DNA of 64,000 bases from Phorcus lineatus (GCA_921293015.1 OV121092.1:15196001-15260000), one strand, 5' to 3'; shown: positions 1 to 13,476, numbered from the stretch's first letter. Notes: generated by a model from the letters alone, not told the origin. A program made the numbers and translations.

Positions 1-398
1 CGATTTAAAGAACTGCTTAAAAATGTCTTTAAACCCATACATGAGGTTGCATAAAAACTGGTAATCCATCAAAACAAAAAAACAGTGACATTTTTGTTAA
101 GCAAAACAACGAAATTAAAACACACTTGATAAGATATCCTATTTTGAAGTACTTCGATGCGAGTTTTTAAAAGTTATTTGGCTTTGACCATTCATCTTTA
201 ATAGTTATCAATTTACGACAAAAATATGACATTGATACTTTTCAATGAAAAAAAATCCCCAAAAAGCCTTATATACAGTCTATGTGAAGAATCCAAGTTT
301 ACCAGACTACTCCTTTATAACCTATCAAAGATTATCGACTCTAAACTGTCCCTTTGATTGATACACTGTGTGATTTCCATATATGACTGTAGGTGTGT

Positions 399-1180
399 CA
401 TCCTGTTTAAGGGTACGACGTATAGCTGACGCTCCGCTCTTCTTACCCTGGGTGTAAACCCCAGCAGAAACTTCGCGCCGAGACCTATGACGTTCAAACT
501 GTCTAAACATAATCAACCAATGACTGCGCTTGAAAAGCGAGCCGGCAATTTAATATGACGGCGCCCATCCCTACGAAAATCAAACCAAGCGAGTGAGTGA
601 GTAAGTTTGGGATTAACGTGTTTTTATTTTACACGTGGATGACAAACATCCAAAAGAGAGTGGACAGATTAGGAAGATAGGGATCGAAAGGATGAGGGAA
701 AAGGCGGGAAGAAAGTCATAGTGAGAGATAGACAACAGGTTTTAGAACGACTCAAATTTGGTCAGGCTTCTTCCCAAGGGTGCCCCTGACAGGATCATGT
801 ATGCACCGGCTGGCATAGCTACACGGGTCTCCGAAGCACTGAAACCACCACACCACGATAAGGTATTGGGTCAAGTGGTTGAAAATCAAACCGATCCCTA
901 ATGATGGATGTATGATTTGTTATAATAAACTAAACATAATCGCAAAATTGGACTCGGACATTATCACCACTGTCGATCGGTTAAAAAGCTTTCGGCTGAA
1001 GAGCGAAAGCCAACTGCAGTTTAAGAGGCTCTCTACTTTGGTTGGCTAAAATTTAATCGCACACCATCGCGATAAATGTATTTGATTGGCTGAATCATAG
1101 GTCTCGGCGCGAAGTTTCTGCTGGGGTTTACACCCAGGGTAAGAAGGCGTCAGCTATACGTCGTACCCTGAGACAGGATG
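399..1180. mobile_element. Non-autonomous DNA transposon with ~90 bp terminal inverted repeats (MULE-like MITE)
   Basis: The left arm (399-490) and right arm (1096-1180) are inverted copies of one ~85-90 bp sequence. They are nearly identical except for a few changes near the tip and one 5-6 bp indel. Both tips read CATCCTGT inward. A 9 bp direct repeat, TAGGTGTGT, flanks the element at 390-398 and 1181-1189. Long inverted repeats with a 9 bp target duplication suit Mutator-like elements, though hAT or Merlin cannot be excluded. No transposase ORF is present. The interior carries a younger retroposon (587-880). The element lies in the intron preceding the SLC17 terminal exon. Confidence 0.8.
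587..880 (-). mobile_element. SINE-like retroposon (family B), nested in the MITE
   Basis: This 294 bp insert is flanked by the perfect 12 bp duplication GAAAATCAAACC (575-586 and 881-892). It is related, in opposite orientation, to 60158-60453. The shared core includes GAGTGGACAGAT, GGGATCGAAAG, GACTCAAATTTGGTC and ACGATAAGGTATT. The GAGTGAGTGAGT tip at the left is taken as the 3' end because it resembles the 3' tail of the tRNA-derived SINEs in this window. No convincing pol III A and B boxes were seen, so 'SINE-like' is an inference from size and target duplication. Confidence 0.7.
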
Positions 1181-1774
1181 TAGGTGTGTTAGCCGATACA
1201 CGACACTTTTATAAATTACCTACACTTTGATGATAACCATACACGTCTCTACAAATGTTTTAAGTAATTTTATCTCTTACAATATGCAAGAGTGCAAGAT
1301 CATGTTTTGATTCAAGAGTAAACTTGACCGTAGATGGGTAAAAGTCAGGAATTTGAATGTTTCCTCGGTGTATCCCTCATATTCACCCTCAATGGAACAA
1401 TCGTTAGTCTGACTCGGCCAAAGACCACGATTATTAATGATGGCCCATACAACTTGAAAATTGTTGGTACATCTTATACTTACAAAAGATAGGTTTAAAC
1501 ACTGGAGCGTGACAACATGCGTACATAGTGCGGTCTTCGATCAAAATCCCTTTATTTTGTAACATACTGGAATCTCTCGCCTCAGATAATACTGTTCAGC
1601 AACAATAAGTACTTTTCAAAAATGACACTTCATTTAAGGTTCATAAATCTTAAAATCTAAAAGTTAAAATCTGTTTCAAAGATTATGATAAAACCGTATT
1701 TGCTCTGTAAATTGGGCAAAGAATTAAGATCTGACCAAAATATTTTTTTACCAGCTGTTGTTGTTTCTTTGCAG

Positions 1775-1936
1775 GGTACGAGAGAAGAATGGCAAATTGT
1801 GTTCTGGGTTGTTTTGGGTTTCAATGTTTTCGGAGCTGTCATCTTTGTGATTTTTGCTAAAGGAGAAGAACAAGAATGGGCTAGACAAGACACAACTACG
1901 ATAGTGACAACAGAAACAGTGACGAAGTATCTATAG
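1775..1936 (+). CDS. Last coding exon of an SLC17-family transporter (partial gene)
   Basis: Terminal exon of 53 codons plus TAG, opened by a strong acceptor (pyrimidine-rich tract, TTTGCAG at 1768-1774) in phase 0. The peptide begins GTREEWQIVFWVVLGFNVFG, continues through a hydrophobic segment to IFAKGEEQEWA, and ends in a Thr-rich polar tail. The pattern EEWQ-VF, then hydrophobic helix, then FA-GE-Q-WA is the family signature of the last transmembrane helix and start of the cytosolic tail in SLC17 anion/phosphate carriers (sialin, NPT and VGLUT types), which move organic anions or phosphate across vesicle or plasma membranes. All other exons must lie left of the window; I found none in 1-1774. 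Which SLC17 subtype this is cannot be told from one exon. AATAAA polyadenylation signals follow at 1970 and 2071. Confidence 0.8.
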   Translation, partial: GTREEWQIVFWVVLGFNVFGAVIFVIFAKGEEQEWARQDTTTIVTTETVTKYL

Positions 1937-2100
1937 CAGTTCGAGATTTGTTTCAAGAATTGTATAAGAAATAAAGAAAAGGTTTTCAAAAACAGTGATG
2001 AAGAGACGAAAGCAGTTCGAGATTTGTTTTAAAGATTGAAGAAAAAAAAGGACAAGTTTATCGATGTTGTAATAAAAAAGGAATGCTGTTTCAAACAGAG
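1937..2100 (+). other. Probable 3' UTR of the SLC17-family gene
   Basis: The sequence after the stop contains AATAAA at 1970-1975 and 2071-2076. A segment starting AGCAGTTCGAGATTTGTTT is present twice (about 1936 and 2012), a short tandem duplication inside the UTR. The actual cleavage site is not visible. Confidence 0.45.
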
Positions 2101-2262
2101 ATATTCTTTTATTTGGAGATTTTACAAGCGCTTCAAATGAGAGCTGAGTTAGTTATTAGTGAAAATTGGAATTTCAAGTACATTTCTGTTTACGAAATTA
2201 ATACACCCTTTAACATTTTTCTCTAAGAGCAATTCATGAGCAATCATTAATATGATCTTTCC

Positions 2263-2624
2263 CTAACTCGTGTCTTAGTTTTTAACTCGAACAGCGACAC
2301 GTGCATTTCACTTAGTGACACGCCCGGACAACTGTCAACCGGACAATTTAAATAGCTTGTACATTGCATCGTGCTGCGCGTGAATATTGATTTGCACGTG
2401 TTGCACGCTTTCCAGATCTGGTAACTGACTGCCACGTTATCTTCAAAGTTCAATAAGTAAGGAACTAGCCCTAATTTCAGAAGAAATAATAAGTCATATT
2501 TTTATCACCGAGACTGGGTGATTTGTACGTTCAAGCGCTTTTAAAATATATTATATAGTAATATTATAGTTTGAAGTGAAATGCACGTGTCGCTGTTTGA
2601 GTTAAAAATTAAGACAAGAGTTAG
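2263..2624. mobile_element. Foldback element with ~52 bp inverted arms
   Basis: Arms 2263-2314 and 2573-2624 are inverted copies with about four differences, beginning CTAACTCGTGTCTTAG and containing the block GACACGTGCATTTCAC. The ~260 bp between them shows no coding potential. No target-site duplication is evident, so it could also be a plain inverted duplication. Confidence 0.5.
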
Positions 2625-2710
2625 AGACAGAGTTAAGTACACATTCTCTACAAACAGAAGTCAAAACTTCCCACGCTAACCTCTGTTACTCGATTCGATC
2701 ACTTTTCGTG

Positions 2711-2741
2711 CTTCAACTAATCGAAAATTGATTAGTTGAAG
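2711..2741. repeat. Perfect 12 bp-stem hairpin
   Basis: CTTCAACTAATC (2711-2722) is followed by a 7-nt spacer and its exact reverse complement (2730-2741). The role is unknown; it may be a relic of a transposon tip. Confidence 0.5.
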
Positions 2742-5700
2742 TTATATGTGCAATCACCATATATATATAAAACAATCGAGAAACCAGCCATTTCCGTATT
2801 TTTGAAGGAACTAGAATTGATTCGAATTTTTGTTGACAGAAAACGGTCTCGCATTTGTGTCATGGCATGGGCATCGGTGAAAACAGACGACCTTGTGTAG
2901 TATTTGTTTTGTCTCAAAGGGAGACCTAAGAAATAGTTCTATTTTAAACGGAGGGTAAATTATAGATAATATTATAATTAACCTATTTATCAATTTATTA
3001 TTTACCTAGTTTTGTCAAGTGTCCTTCGATTCGATGCGCCCGTAAAATATTCATTTTATGTCAACTAAGGTGCACTTACTTGTGATTAATTACGTGTTAA
3101 ATTTGTGAGTCGGTTAATGAAACTTTACCATTGGTTTTATCTTATCGAAAACAAACTGATTTCTCTGAAAGCTAATTGTTTTAAGTATATTGCGATATAA
3201 AGGTGTTAAGTCGATGTTCGTGATGTAAAATTGAACAGGGTATCCTTATATCTTTTTTAACGTCTTTCTCTTTCCGTTTTACCTCCCTTTCCTGATCGGT
3301 CTACTCTCATTTGCATGGCAACATACTCATAAACTTGTTTTATATCTGATATATTGCTGACAGCACGATAACCCTACTCAATCCAAGGTAATTTTAACCT
3401 ATACCGCGGGTGCAGTGGGAGTTTGATATGTTTTGCAACGCTATATTTTATTGCTTCCACCCAATCTTCGGCAACCCATCTGAACATACAAGGGATCCCA
3501 AATTCTATGCGTTTCTACAACCTCAAAGACAGGCCAGCGTCTTGTTCAGTAAAACAGTAAACGTTATGCGGCAACTAATAATGCTCCCCTGGGTTGCACC
3601 AAACCTGACTTTCTTTCTTTATCCTTGTTGTCTGTTTTGGAGCTGAGTAACTGTCTTTGGTTATAAGTGTAAGTCAGTAAATGACGACATCCCCTTCTAC
3701 TAATAATTACGTTTCACTACAACATTTTCGACGATGAAATCTCGCTGTTTACCGATTTACTTTTATGTTTTAGAACGAATTAACTGGCTAGTTACTGATG
3801 ATATTGGTATTGTTAACTTCAGACAGGGTTTAACTTTCATCAAATACTATAACATGAAGTAGATCCTTACCAACCGAAATCATTAATGTCAATCATGCCA
3901 GTCATCAAATGCAGGTGTTTTAATGCCTTTTTTATAATCAATATAGAGTATAAGCATTTGCCTATAATAAAAATTGCTATTCTGAAAATGTTAGCTTCAA
4001 ACCCATATTTTTTTGTGAAACTATATAATTTAAGAATTTTGGGATTATGTACGTCTGCATTCATGAAGAACAGACCAAATCTACATACAATCATCGCTCA
4101 CGTGCAATGTTTTCCCATGTACTTCCAGATTTGGGATATGACATTTTAAAAGTTAATTGTACATCAAACAAGACATCAAACGACGACCAAGTTGCGCGTG
4201 TCCAATACTTCATATAAGTTATCAAACGAATACACAGATAATGCATTTCCCCTGATATTACTCACGATCCGCACTCAGGTTATTTACTTCGTAAGTTATT
4301 TATAGAAAAAGGTTATAATTCAGGTTATAATTCATTAACAATGCTTGTACTATATTCTATATAGGTTACGTTACATGATTGCTTTAATAAACAATACTTC
4401 ATCCTATATTCTCAGTTCAGAGATTGGGTAAATTCAAAAGCTGCAAAAATCTCTAGTTCAGTCGTTTTCAACTGGTAATTATTAAGTGATTGATAAGTAT
4501 TTCGTTGCATCGATAGTAAACTAAGGTGAGCATAAATCGGTCAAAGCCGGCTGAAATGGAGCCGTGGTCAGATCTGGTTTCAATGAGATTGGCGAGAGCA
4601 TATATCCCCATTGCTTTAAGAAAGCCAATTTGCACCTAAAAAGCGTGCTATAGTGCCTTTAAATATGAAGTTATTTTATTCTCTGCGAACGCACAGTTCT
4701 GAGACATTAGATCTACATGTATACGAGGTATAGGAGTGCGGCTTACATTCTCAGTACAGAAGAGAAGTTAAAACAAATTTCTACCCGAAATCCTATATTC
4801 ACCTTATTCTGCCATTTACCGCTATTGCATTTATCTAAATAATGTAATTCTATTTGTAGAACGTCTACCGTAATTAAAAAGGAGTATTGCACCGTTTTAT
4901 TAAGCTTAATTCTAGATAATGGATGATAACCGTAAACCACCGTCATTTCTCTATCTATGTGTATAATTATAATGGCCATCTCAATTTTCGTCTGATGACA
5001 TTATTATGTCCCAAGTTAATCCTAGGAAGCCATTTTATCCTCAATTATTCCATCAAATCATCAATCAATTACCAAAACCGCATCCAAATTACACTTGAGT
5101 CGCCACTTTTTATCTATCTTGGTAACATTTTCCATCAATTTGTTCAGGAAACATGACTTGGTCTAAGATGTTACCTATCATACCAGCCTTCTGTTGCAAA
5201 AATATATTGTTAAAATATTTATCAAAATAAAACACTACTTAACTTATGTATTCGAAACTCTGAATTGGAAACTGCTGTGAAAATACCCAGACTTGTCTGT
5301 GGGACAGACGAGTGATTACGTGTGCACATTTGTAAGATTACTTTGCTGTTGCTTGGTTACAATCAACGAAGTGTTGACTATCAATATGTCTGTTCGCTGT
5401 GGAATGGCAGGATGATTGAAATAGGGATACGAATTTAGGTGACACTAATGAAACTATCCCTATTACTTCCCACGTTATCTTTTTTACAAGTGGTACAATT
5501 ACATTTGTATATCGTGACCTGATTGGTAGAAATCGAAGTTTGTAGTGTACCCAGGCACGTTGTTTTAAACTTAGAATTTCGTTGGTTCCCGTAAGTGGTA
5601 AGAGTGGTAAGTATTTGTTTGCAAACGATATACCAACAAAGATGTTAAAGGGACAAATCTATCGTTATTTTGTGGGAAATGAAACACTTGTCAAAGAACT

Positions 5701-8700
5701 GCACATTTAGTAAGGGAAGCACCAGTGCACGCTTTTACGGTGTAAATTGGCTATTCTAAGGTTTACGAGGACTAATGCATTAACTTAAATTTTCTATTGA
5801 TGCAATGAAATACTAAACATTCTTTACAATTTACCTGAAATAAACAATGAAAACGTTCAGACAGCTGCTGTCGGCTTGGACATATTAAAAACTATAGTTA
5901 GCTGTGCACAAAACGGATAAATTATTGACACTTGGAAACGGCTGAACTAGTACTGTGTGCAGCTATTGAATTTACCTAAACTCTGAACTGAGAACAAATC
6001 GTGAAATATGTTTGAAGAAAGCAATTTGTAATTTAATAACACTGTATTAGCATTGACCATAGCGGCTGCCGTTTCCGCTTTTCTGGTTATGAGCAAAATA
6101 ATAATATTTTCGATATCGTAGTTCATGCGGATTTAATGTAACGTAACATTAAATACTTCCGGCCTTTAAAAACCACTTTACTACCTGGATACGTAAATAT
6201 TTGTTAAATCACTTACGAGGTAGATTACTTGAGTGAGGATAATGAGTAATATCGATAGATATGCAGTATCTGTGCATTCGTTGTGTTTACGAAATATTGA
6301 CGTGCACTAGTGCGTTTAAGAAATGAGGTCATTTATGGACACTTTGAGTATGGAAAGCTGAATAACTGAGTCATGATCGAGGTTTTAGGAATTGGTCGAA
6401 AGTCTGTGAAGCATAATCATTCTTTGTCTTTACTGACCTGTAAAGTAATATGGCATTACAGAAATCATTTCCTTTTCAACAAAGTTGCTAATCACCCTCT
6501 TAACTGCCCCTTTGACTGACGCATATATCCGGTTATACCTAAAACGCAAACAGTTGAAAACTGTTTTCAACATTGTTCAAGTCCTTTTCACTAAAATGTT
6601 AGAATGAGAAGCACAGTTTGATATAAAATCGTAATATCTGCTGCTGAAGCGTGTTCTTAGAATGCCTTCGGTTTAAAATGCTGTAAACGTTATTTCAAAA
6701 TAGGAAAGTTTAACGGATTCTGTTACTTCAATACCTTTTAATGTTACATGCATGGTTTATAATAATTTTAATCTCTGAACAGTTAAATGCTATCATATAT
6801 TATCTAATATATTTAAAGTACGCTTTCACTGAAATGATGATTATTTGGGAAATAGTGTGTCAAAGTGCGGCAAAAAATAATAATTTGATAATTAAACAGG
6901 ACGAGATAGTTAGGTATTTCATAATCCTCTTTTCAATGCTAATTGCGAAGATGAAACATACCCCAAAAAATCCCATTTGATTATTCCACATTTCATTAAA
7001 ATGTCTCTTTATATTAAAGTATGATATTAATTATGATAACTGAACTAAAATAATTCAAATAAATAAACACTTGATTTCATGATTATCTTGGCATTACTTG
7101 AATGTAGATTAGACGTTTGATCACACTTAAATATTGCACTTTAAAGAATCCATCCTTTTGGCCTAATCCTTGCTGTTTTGACGTGTTTTAGAATTATTTT
7201 GTAATAGAACTGTTTTCACCAGTCTACAGACAAAACCGGTATTCGAAATTCTAAAACTAAATTTAATACGAAACGCCTTTTGAACTCAAACGAATCATAT
7301 ATTAAAGGCCATTTTTTACATGTGTTTATTTTGAATAATTAGGAGATATGTAACGTTATTTAGGGGGGAGAGGGGTGCTGAAAGCAATGAACAAGGAAAT
7401 ATTTATATTTTATGTTTCGTCATTTTCTACTATCGTTTTGTCATACTGTTTTACAAAATGCAGTTATAGTTCAAACTACTAGAGTGCAAAATGATGGGAG
7501 AGCGGACACGGCGCACTTTACAGGGGCACAGGGTATGTTGTTGGGGTCAGATGTGTCAAATTTCATAAATGTTGCTATTGGATTGACAAATAGTTGTTAT
7601 TTTAGTATAGATAAAATCAACGTCGAAATTCTAGATTCATGATCGAAAACCGATCAATGTCTCAAACGTAATTTCGGAAACGTATTTACAACGACAAGAA
7701 TGAGCTGGTCTTGCTTAGTAGGTCATTTAATTAATAAACATGTAAATTTTACTTAGAATTTCGACTTTTTCACAATTACATGGCCTTTTTTCGATAACAA
7801 TTGTAAACAAGAAAATACCATAATTTTGACGTTTATAGTTAAAGACGTAACTCTAGAAGAGGCGATTTGAATTTAACTTAAAACACATGATATTTTGGCT
7901 CTTGTTCAATCCATATACAAACTTATGAAACTTATCTTACTTTCATATATTTTCTATTTTTTGAATGATCCTCAACTGATATGTGATATCATGTGCTACT
8001 AACATTAACCGTATTAAAAGATTAAACTTAATCTTATGATTAAAATGTGATGACAAGATTTCTTGTTAGTTGGCTATTTCCCTGATGATTTTACTCAAAT
8101 TGTTAACCATTAACAAGCTGAACTTATAGAAACATTGGTTGGTTCTGAATCTGTTTACTGATGTTGTACGTTAAGTTTTGTGTAGATTTATAGACTTTTA
8201 TGTTCGGTTTGCTATTTATGTTCGGTAACAATAAAAATCCTATTTAGAATGTCATTATTTTTTCTTTAAAGCCAAAAAGAAAATGTGAACTATTTTGTTT
8301 AAATCAGTTTCACATGTGAAGACATTTTCTTCTTTAGGATATTTTGAGATCGTTCACTTAACATAGGTAATCAGTTTCTTTGAAATGTCGGAAAAAACAA
8401 ACATTCTGATATCTTTCAAAGAACATAAAAGCACAGTTGTTGTTTGGGATAACTGTCTTGAAAGGTTCACATCCGCTGTTCAGATGAAGGGGTTTCATTT
8501 CCTCATTCCGTGTCCTTCTTCGTGTCTTTGAAAGTAAGCCCATAACGCCAACTTTCGTATTTGGATAATCTATTTAACACCAACATCTAGTACTAAGCTT
8601 TACAGTTATGTTCAATACACTCTTATAAATATCAAATACACTTAAAAAGTTAGTACCAAAACCGTCATCAGTGTACATATGTTAGCACTTGAGATTTGAG

Positions 8701-8784
8701 GAATGCTTTTATCAAATTTTTGAGAACTTAATCTTTCCAACAGTCAAACTCATTTTATCAAGAAATTGAAGATGTATGTATGAA
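2742..8784. other. Intergenic, no gene recognised
   Basis: AT-rich sequence with only short, compositionally random ORFs on both strands. I looked for splice-bounded conserved peptides and transposase or reverse-transcriptase motifs and found none. No clear tandem array is present. Confidence 0.5.
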
Positions 8785-10385
8785 TACAACGTTATCGCGG
8801 ATTTAAACATGTTATCCAGACGTTATCGCATATCAAAGCCTTATGGCGGATTTTAACTTGTATATCCAAGCATGATGGCGGATTTAAACTTGTATATCCC
8901 AACGTTATGGCGGATTTGAATTTGTTTGTCCCAGCCTTATGGCGAAATTGAACATACATATCCCCGCGTTATGAAGGATTTGAACTTGTTTATCCAAGCG
9001 TAATGGCGGATCAACATGTATAATGTATACCCCAACGTTAAAAAGGAATCATTCATGTTTACCCCAATGTTTTTAAGGAATCGAATATGTTTATCCCAAC
9101 ATTATCAAGGAATCGTATATGTATGTTTATCCCAATGTTATCAAGGAATCGTATATGCATGTTTATCCCAATGTTATCAAGGAATCTTATATGTTTATCC
9201 CAACATTATTAAGGAATCGTATATGTTTATCCCAACGTTATTAAGGAATCGTATATGCATGTTTATCCCAATGTTATCAAGGAATCTTATATGTTTATCC
9301 CAACATTATTAAGGAATCATATATGTTTAACCCAATGTTATTAAGGAATCGTATATGTTTATCCCAACGTTATTAAGGAAACATTTATGTTAATCCCAAC
9401 ATTATCAAGGAATCATATATGTTAATCCCAAATTATGTTATCATGGTTCCAAACATATATGTTTATCCCAACATTATTAAGAAATCGTATATATTTATCC
9501 CAACATTATTAAGGAAACATATATGTTTATCCCAATGTTATCAAGGAATCATATATGTTTATCCCAAAATTATTAAGGAATCATATATGTTTATCCCAAC
9601 ATTATTAAGGAATCGTATATATTTATCCCAACATTGTTAAGGCAACATATATAATTATCCCAACATTATTAAGGAAACATATGTGTTTATCCCAATGCTA
9701 TCAAGGAATCATATATATTTATCCCAAAATTATTAAGGAATCGTATATGTTTATCCCAATGTATTAAGGAATCGTATATGCATGTTTATCCCAATGTTAT
9801 CAAGGAATCATATATGTTTATCCCAACATTATTAAGGAATCGTATATGTTTATCCCAACGCTATAAAGGAATCATATATATTTATCCCAACATTATTAAG
9901 GAATCATATATGTTTATCCCAACGTTATCTAGGAATCATATATATTTATCCCAAAATTATTAAGAATCGTATATGTTTATCCGAAAATTATTAAGGAATC
10001 ATATGTGTTTATCCCAACGTTATTAAGGAATCGTATATCTTTATCCCAACATTATTAAGGAATCGTATATGTTTATCCCAACGTTTTTAATGAATCGTAT
10101 ATGTTTATCCCAACGTTATAAAGTAATCATATATGTTTATCCCAACGTTATTAAAGAATCGTATATGTTTATTATAACGTTTTCAAGGAATCATATGTGT
10201 TTATCCTAACGTTATAAAAGAATCGTATATGTTTCTCCCAACGTTATTAAGGAATCGTATATGTTTATCCCACCGTTAATTTGGATCAAAACGTGTAGCT
10301 GTAAACGTTTTTGCGGATTTTATCATGTATCTATCAGCTTAACCGGTTAACCACAATACTTTCAAGGATTTAAACATGTGTATTA
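8785..10385. repeat. Minisatellite, 30-32 bp unit, roughly 45-50 copies
   Basis: The best-preserved part (about 9040-10290) repeats a 32 bp unit built from AAGGAATCGTATATG and TTTATCCCAACGTTATT. The flanks (8785-9040 and 10290-10385) are older variants carrying GGCGGATTTAAAC and TATCCCAACGTTATGG blocks, so the array seems to have expanded from the middle. Several plus-strand ORFs of 60-100 codons here are by-products of the period and are not genes. Confidence 0.9.
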
Positions 10386-10866
10386 ATTAGTTAATCTTCT
10401 TCCTCCCACCTAAGAGGTTACGCAAACTTTCATTATCAACATACTTTCTGGTACAATACGAGTTTTTTTCTAATGATGTTTGCCATTGTTTGCAGTCATA
10501 TTGTTTTAGCTAATTAGCAAGGCTGTTGAAACTGATCATACGATATTGGTAGGATTAACTCTTTATCATATGTACATATATTTATCTTCCATAAAACTAT
10601 GGTCAGTTCTTTTGTAACAAAACTACAAACTTTGTATCACATTTTCACGGTTTGAACGTTTGGCATAGTAGATTAGGTTATATATGCTATAGACGTTAAT
10701 TTTCATGTCCTGTCAATCTGTCCTATTTACAAAAAGCCTACACTACAACTTCAACAATGCTTTTTATATTACATAAGTGACATAAAGTATCTGTCATTAA
10801 AAATCAATAAGCACTTCAAAGGTTATATAGTGAAACATTGAGTACTTCCTGATGAAACAAAGCCAG
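10386..10866. other. Intergenic, nothing recognised
   Basis: AT-rich unique-looking sequence between the minisatellite and the CT tract. No ORF, RNA gene or transposon end was recognised. Confidence 0.5.
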
Positions 10867-11525
<659 letters not shown>

Positions 11526-12236
11526 GTTATTTTCTTATCTCAAATGTTTCCTGTCCTGGCTTCACATCTTCCTTGGTTACTCAGGGACGAATGCTCGTGT
11601 CGTTGTAAAAACATACTGGTCAGCATTAAAATGTTTATACAAAATGGAAAACATTGTTCACAATTTATAAAATATTATTTGGAAAACATATGACAACTGA
11701 TAGATAGTTTTCTCTCTAATTCACTTCGTTGGATTTTTAAGTAACGAAAAAAGACTGTATATTTAAACAGGAAATTTGTAGGGGGTCATGCCTCGACTAC
11801 CCCCTATAGGATTTAAGGCCTTGAATCTATTTCATGGCCCAATAAATCACCGAGAAATTTAAGACATCAAAGACACATGTCAACAGTAAATTGTACTATT
11901 TTTTTCAATTCTTAGTAACTGTTTCTCCTTATCGGACTCGTGATTGCGTGTCTTTTGTTTTCAGATAAAGGTAGGATATATGTTTTTTAGTACAATCTCG
12001 TTTATCGATATTAGAGTTGATCTTTGATAATATAACGGGAATAAAATGTGACCTCAACGTAGACAATATCTTTTAAACAAGTCATGCGGTACTTCTGTGC
12101 AGATTTAAGAAAACGTGAAACGAAACCGGAAGTAGATGTTTTACTGGCACTTAGAATTTCAACGGTAACATGCAATGTGTGATAAGCTACAAGTAAGGCA
12201 TGTAATAAGTTACATTATTAAGTTCTCTTTTCACCG

Positions 12237-12237
<1 letters not shown>
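11526..12237. other. Intergenic, nothing recognised
   Basis: Unique-looking AT-rich sequence with no supported gene or mobile-element boundary. Confidence 0.45.

Positions 12238-12271
<34 letters not shown>
12238..12271. repeat. Homopolymer C34
   Basis: An uninterrupted run of 34 C on the plus strand. It can form an i-motif or G-quadruplex, and its length is likely to vary or be mis-sequenced. Confidence 0.95.
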
Positions 12272-12273
<2 letters not shown>

Positions 12274-12534
12274 AATACAAAAACCATATCATATGACCTC
12301 GATTACAAACTTTTCGTCCTCTTAACCTTATCTTTTATCGTTTCCATTTTGAAATCTGCGCCTACTGAAAAATGAACTTGAATAGCCATGGGTTTTCGAG
12401 AGCTATAACCTTATAAAATTAGGTATACGGTCTCCATTGAATGAATATAATTCACTTTTCAGAGTAATCACTTAATGTATAAAACTATTTAAGAGAGTGC
12501 ATTCCGCACATCCAACCTGATGAAGGAGTAAGCA

Positions 12535-12730
12535 TTTATTATATTTCGAATGGTGATATATGCCATTTATCGGTGAAAATAAACCCCGTATTTTCACTGA
12601 GTGAAATAAAAATGGTATTCTACTCTGTGAAATGATGCAACAATCATATGACGTCGTCTGTGACGTCATGAAACATTTGAATGACGTCATGCAACAGCCG
12701 CACTAGCGAAGCGTTTTAGCTTCTCATTTA
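12535..12730. mobile_element. Interspersed repeat related to 60556-60651, with TGACGTCA sites
   Basis: The first ~95 bp (from TTATATTTCGAATGGTGA to GGTATTCTACTC) matches 60556-60651 closely and contains the small palindrome TTTCACTGAGTGAAA. The part after ~12635 is absent from the other copy and holds TGACGTCA twice (12661-12668 and 12682-12689) plus a near copy. Exact ends are unclear. Confidence 0.5.
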
Positions 12731-12771
12731 ATATAGTTAGGGTCATTTACTGGGTTTTGGGAAACATAATA

Positions 12772-12940
12772 AATAGAACATTTGACATTTCTCGTCGAAT
12801 ACCGTGAATATCTCATCTCGTGTATTAGAAAATCATATATTTACACTCGTGGCTACGCCACTCGTGAAAATATAAATTTCTACATCACTCGATGAGATAT
12901 CCACGGTATTCGACGAGAAATGTCAAATATCCTCTATATA
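12772..12940. mobile_element. Long hairpin MITE
   Basis: The sequence folds almost end to end. GACATTTCTCGTCGAATACC (from 12784) is complementary to the block around 12900-12924, and the arms continue to the palindromic centre CTCGTGGCTACGCCACTCG near 12857. No ORF. Target-site duplication was not resolved. Confidence 0.65.
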
Positions 12941-13476
12941 TTCCGAGTTTCAAGATAAACAATTCGTTATCCAGAAAGTCCTGTTCTTCTTATACGGATC
13001 ATCTCTACTCTTTACATAAGTATATGGGTTCTATAGGATCTGGTTTATGTGTTTGTCGTGTTATATCAAAAGTGTCAATAATATATGTATGCACAAGCAT
13101 ATATACAAACACGTCGGTTAGTGTAATAAAGAAGTTCAATACCCATAACATTCATAATAATATTAAGTGTGGCGATTACATGATTATCAGTTGATTCCAA
13201 AGTCACAAAATACTAAACTTATGGGATATCAAAAAAAACAAAACAACCCAAGTTTCTCTGAGCACTTGTTATGATATTCCAATTTAAAGAGGTGTTAAAT
13301 TTCTGTTTCTTTTCAGTTTATATATACAGATTGATTATTTGCATATTATCAAATTATAAATTTCAAAGTTCAAAAACATATATCATCATACATTTTAAAT
13401 GAATCGCGAAAACCTAGTTAACGATTTATGACTCAAATAAAACCTTCTGTAAAACTGAATATTTGTTTCTATTTAA

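Noticed and set aside
9016..9963. ORFs reading repeated CLSQ and MFIPTLLRNRI units
   Set aside because: A by-product of the 32 bp minisatellite period; units shift frame and have no initiation or splice context.
12175..12375. ORF with a polyproline run
   Set aside because: The polyproline is the C34 homopolymer; no other coding support.
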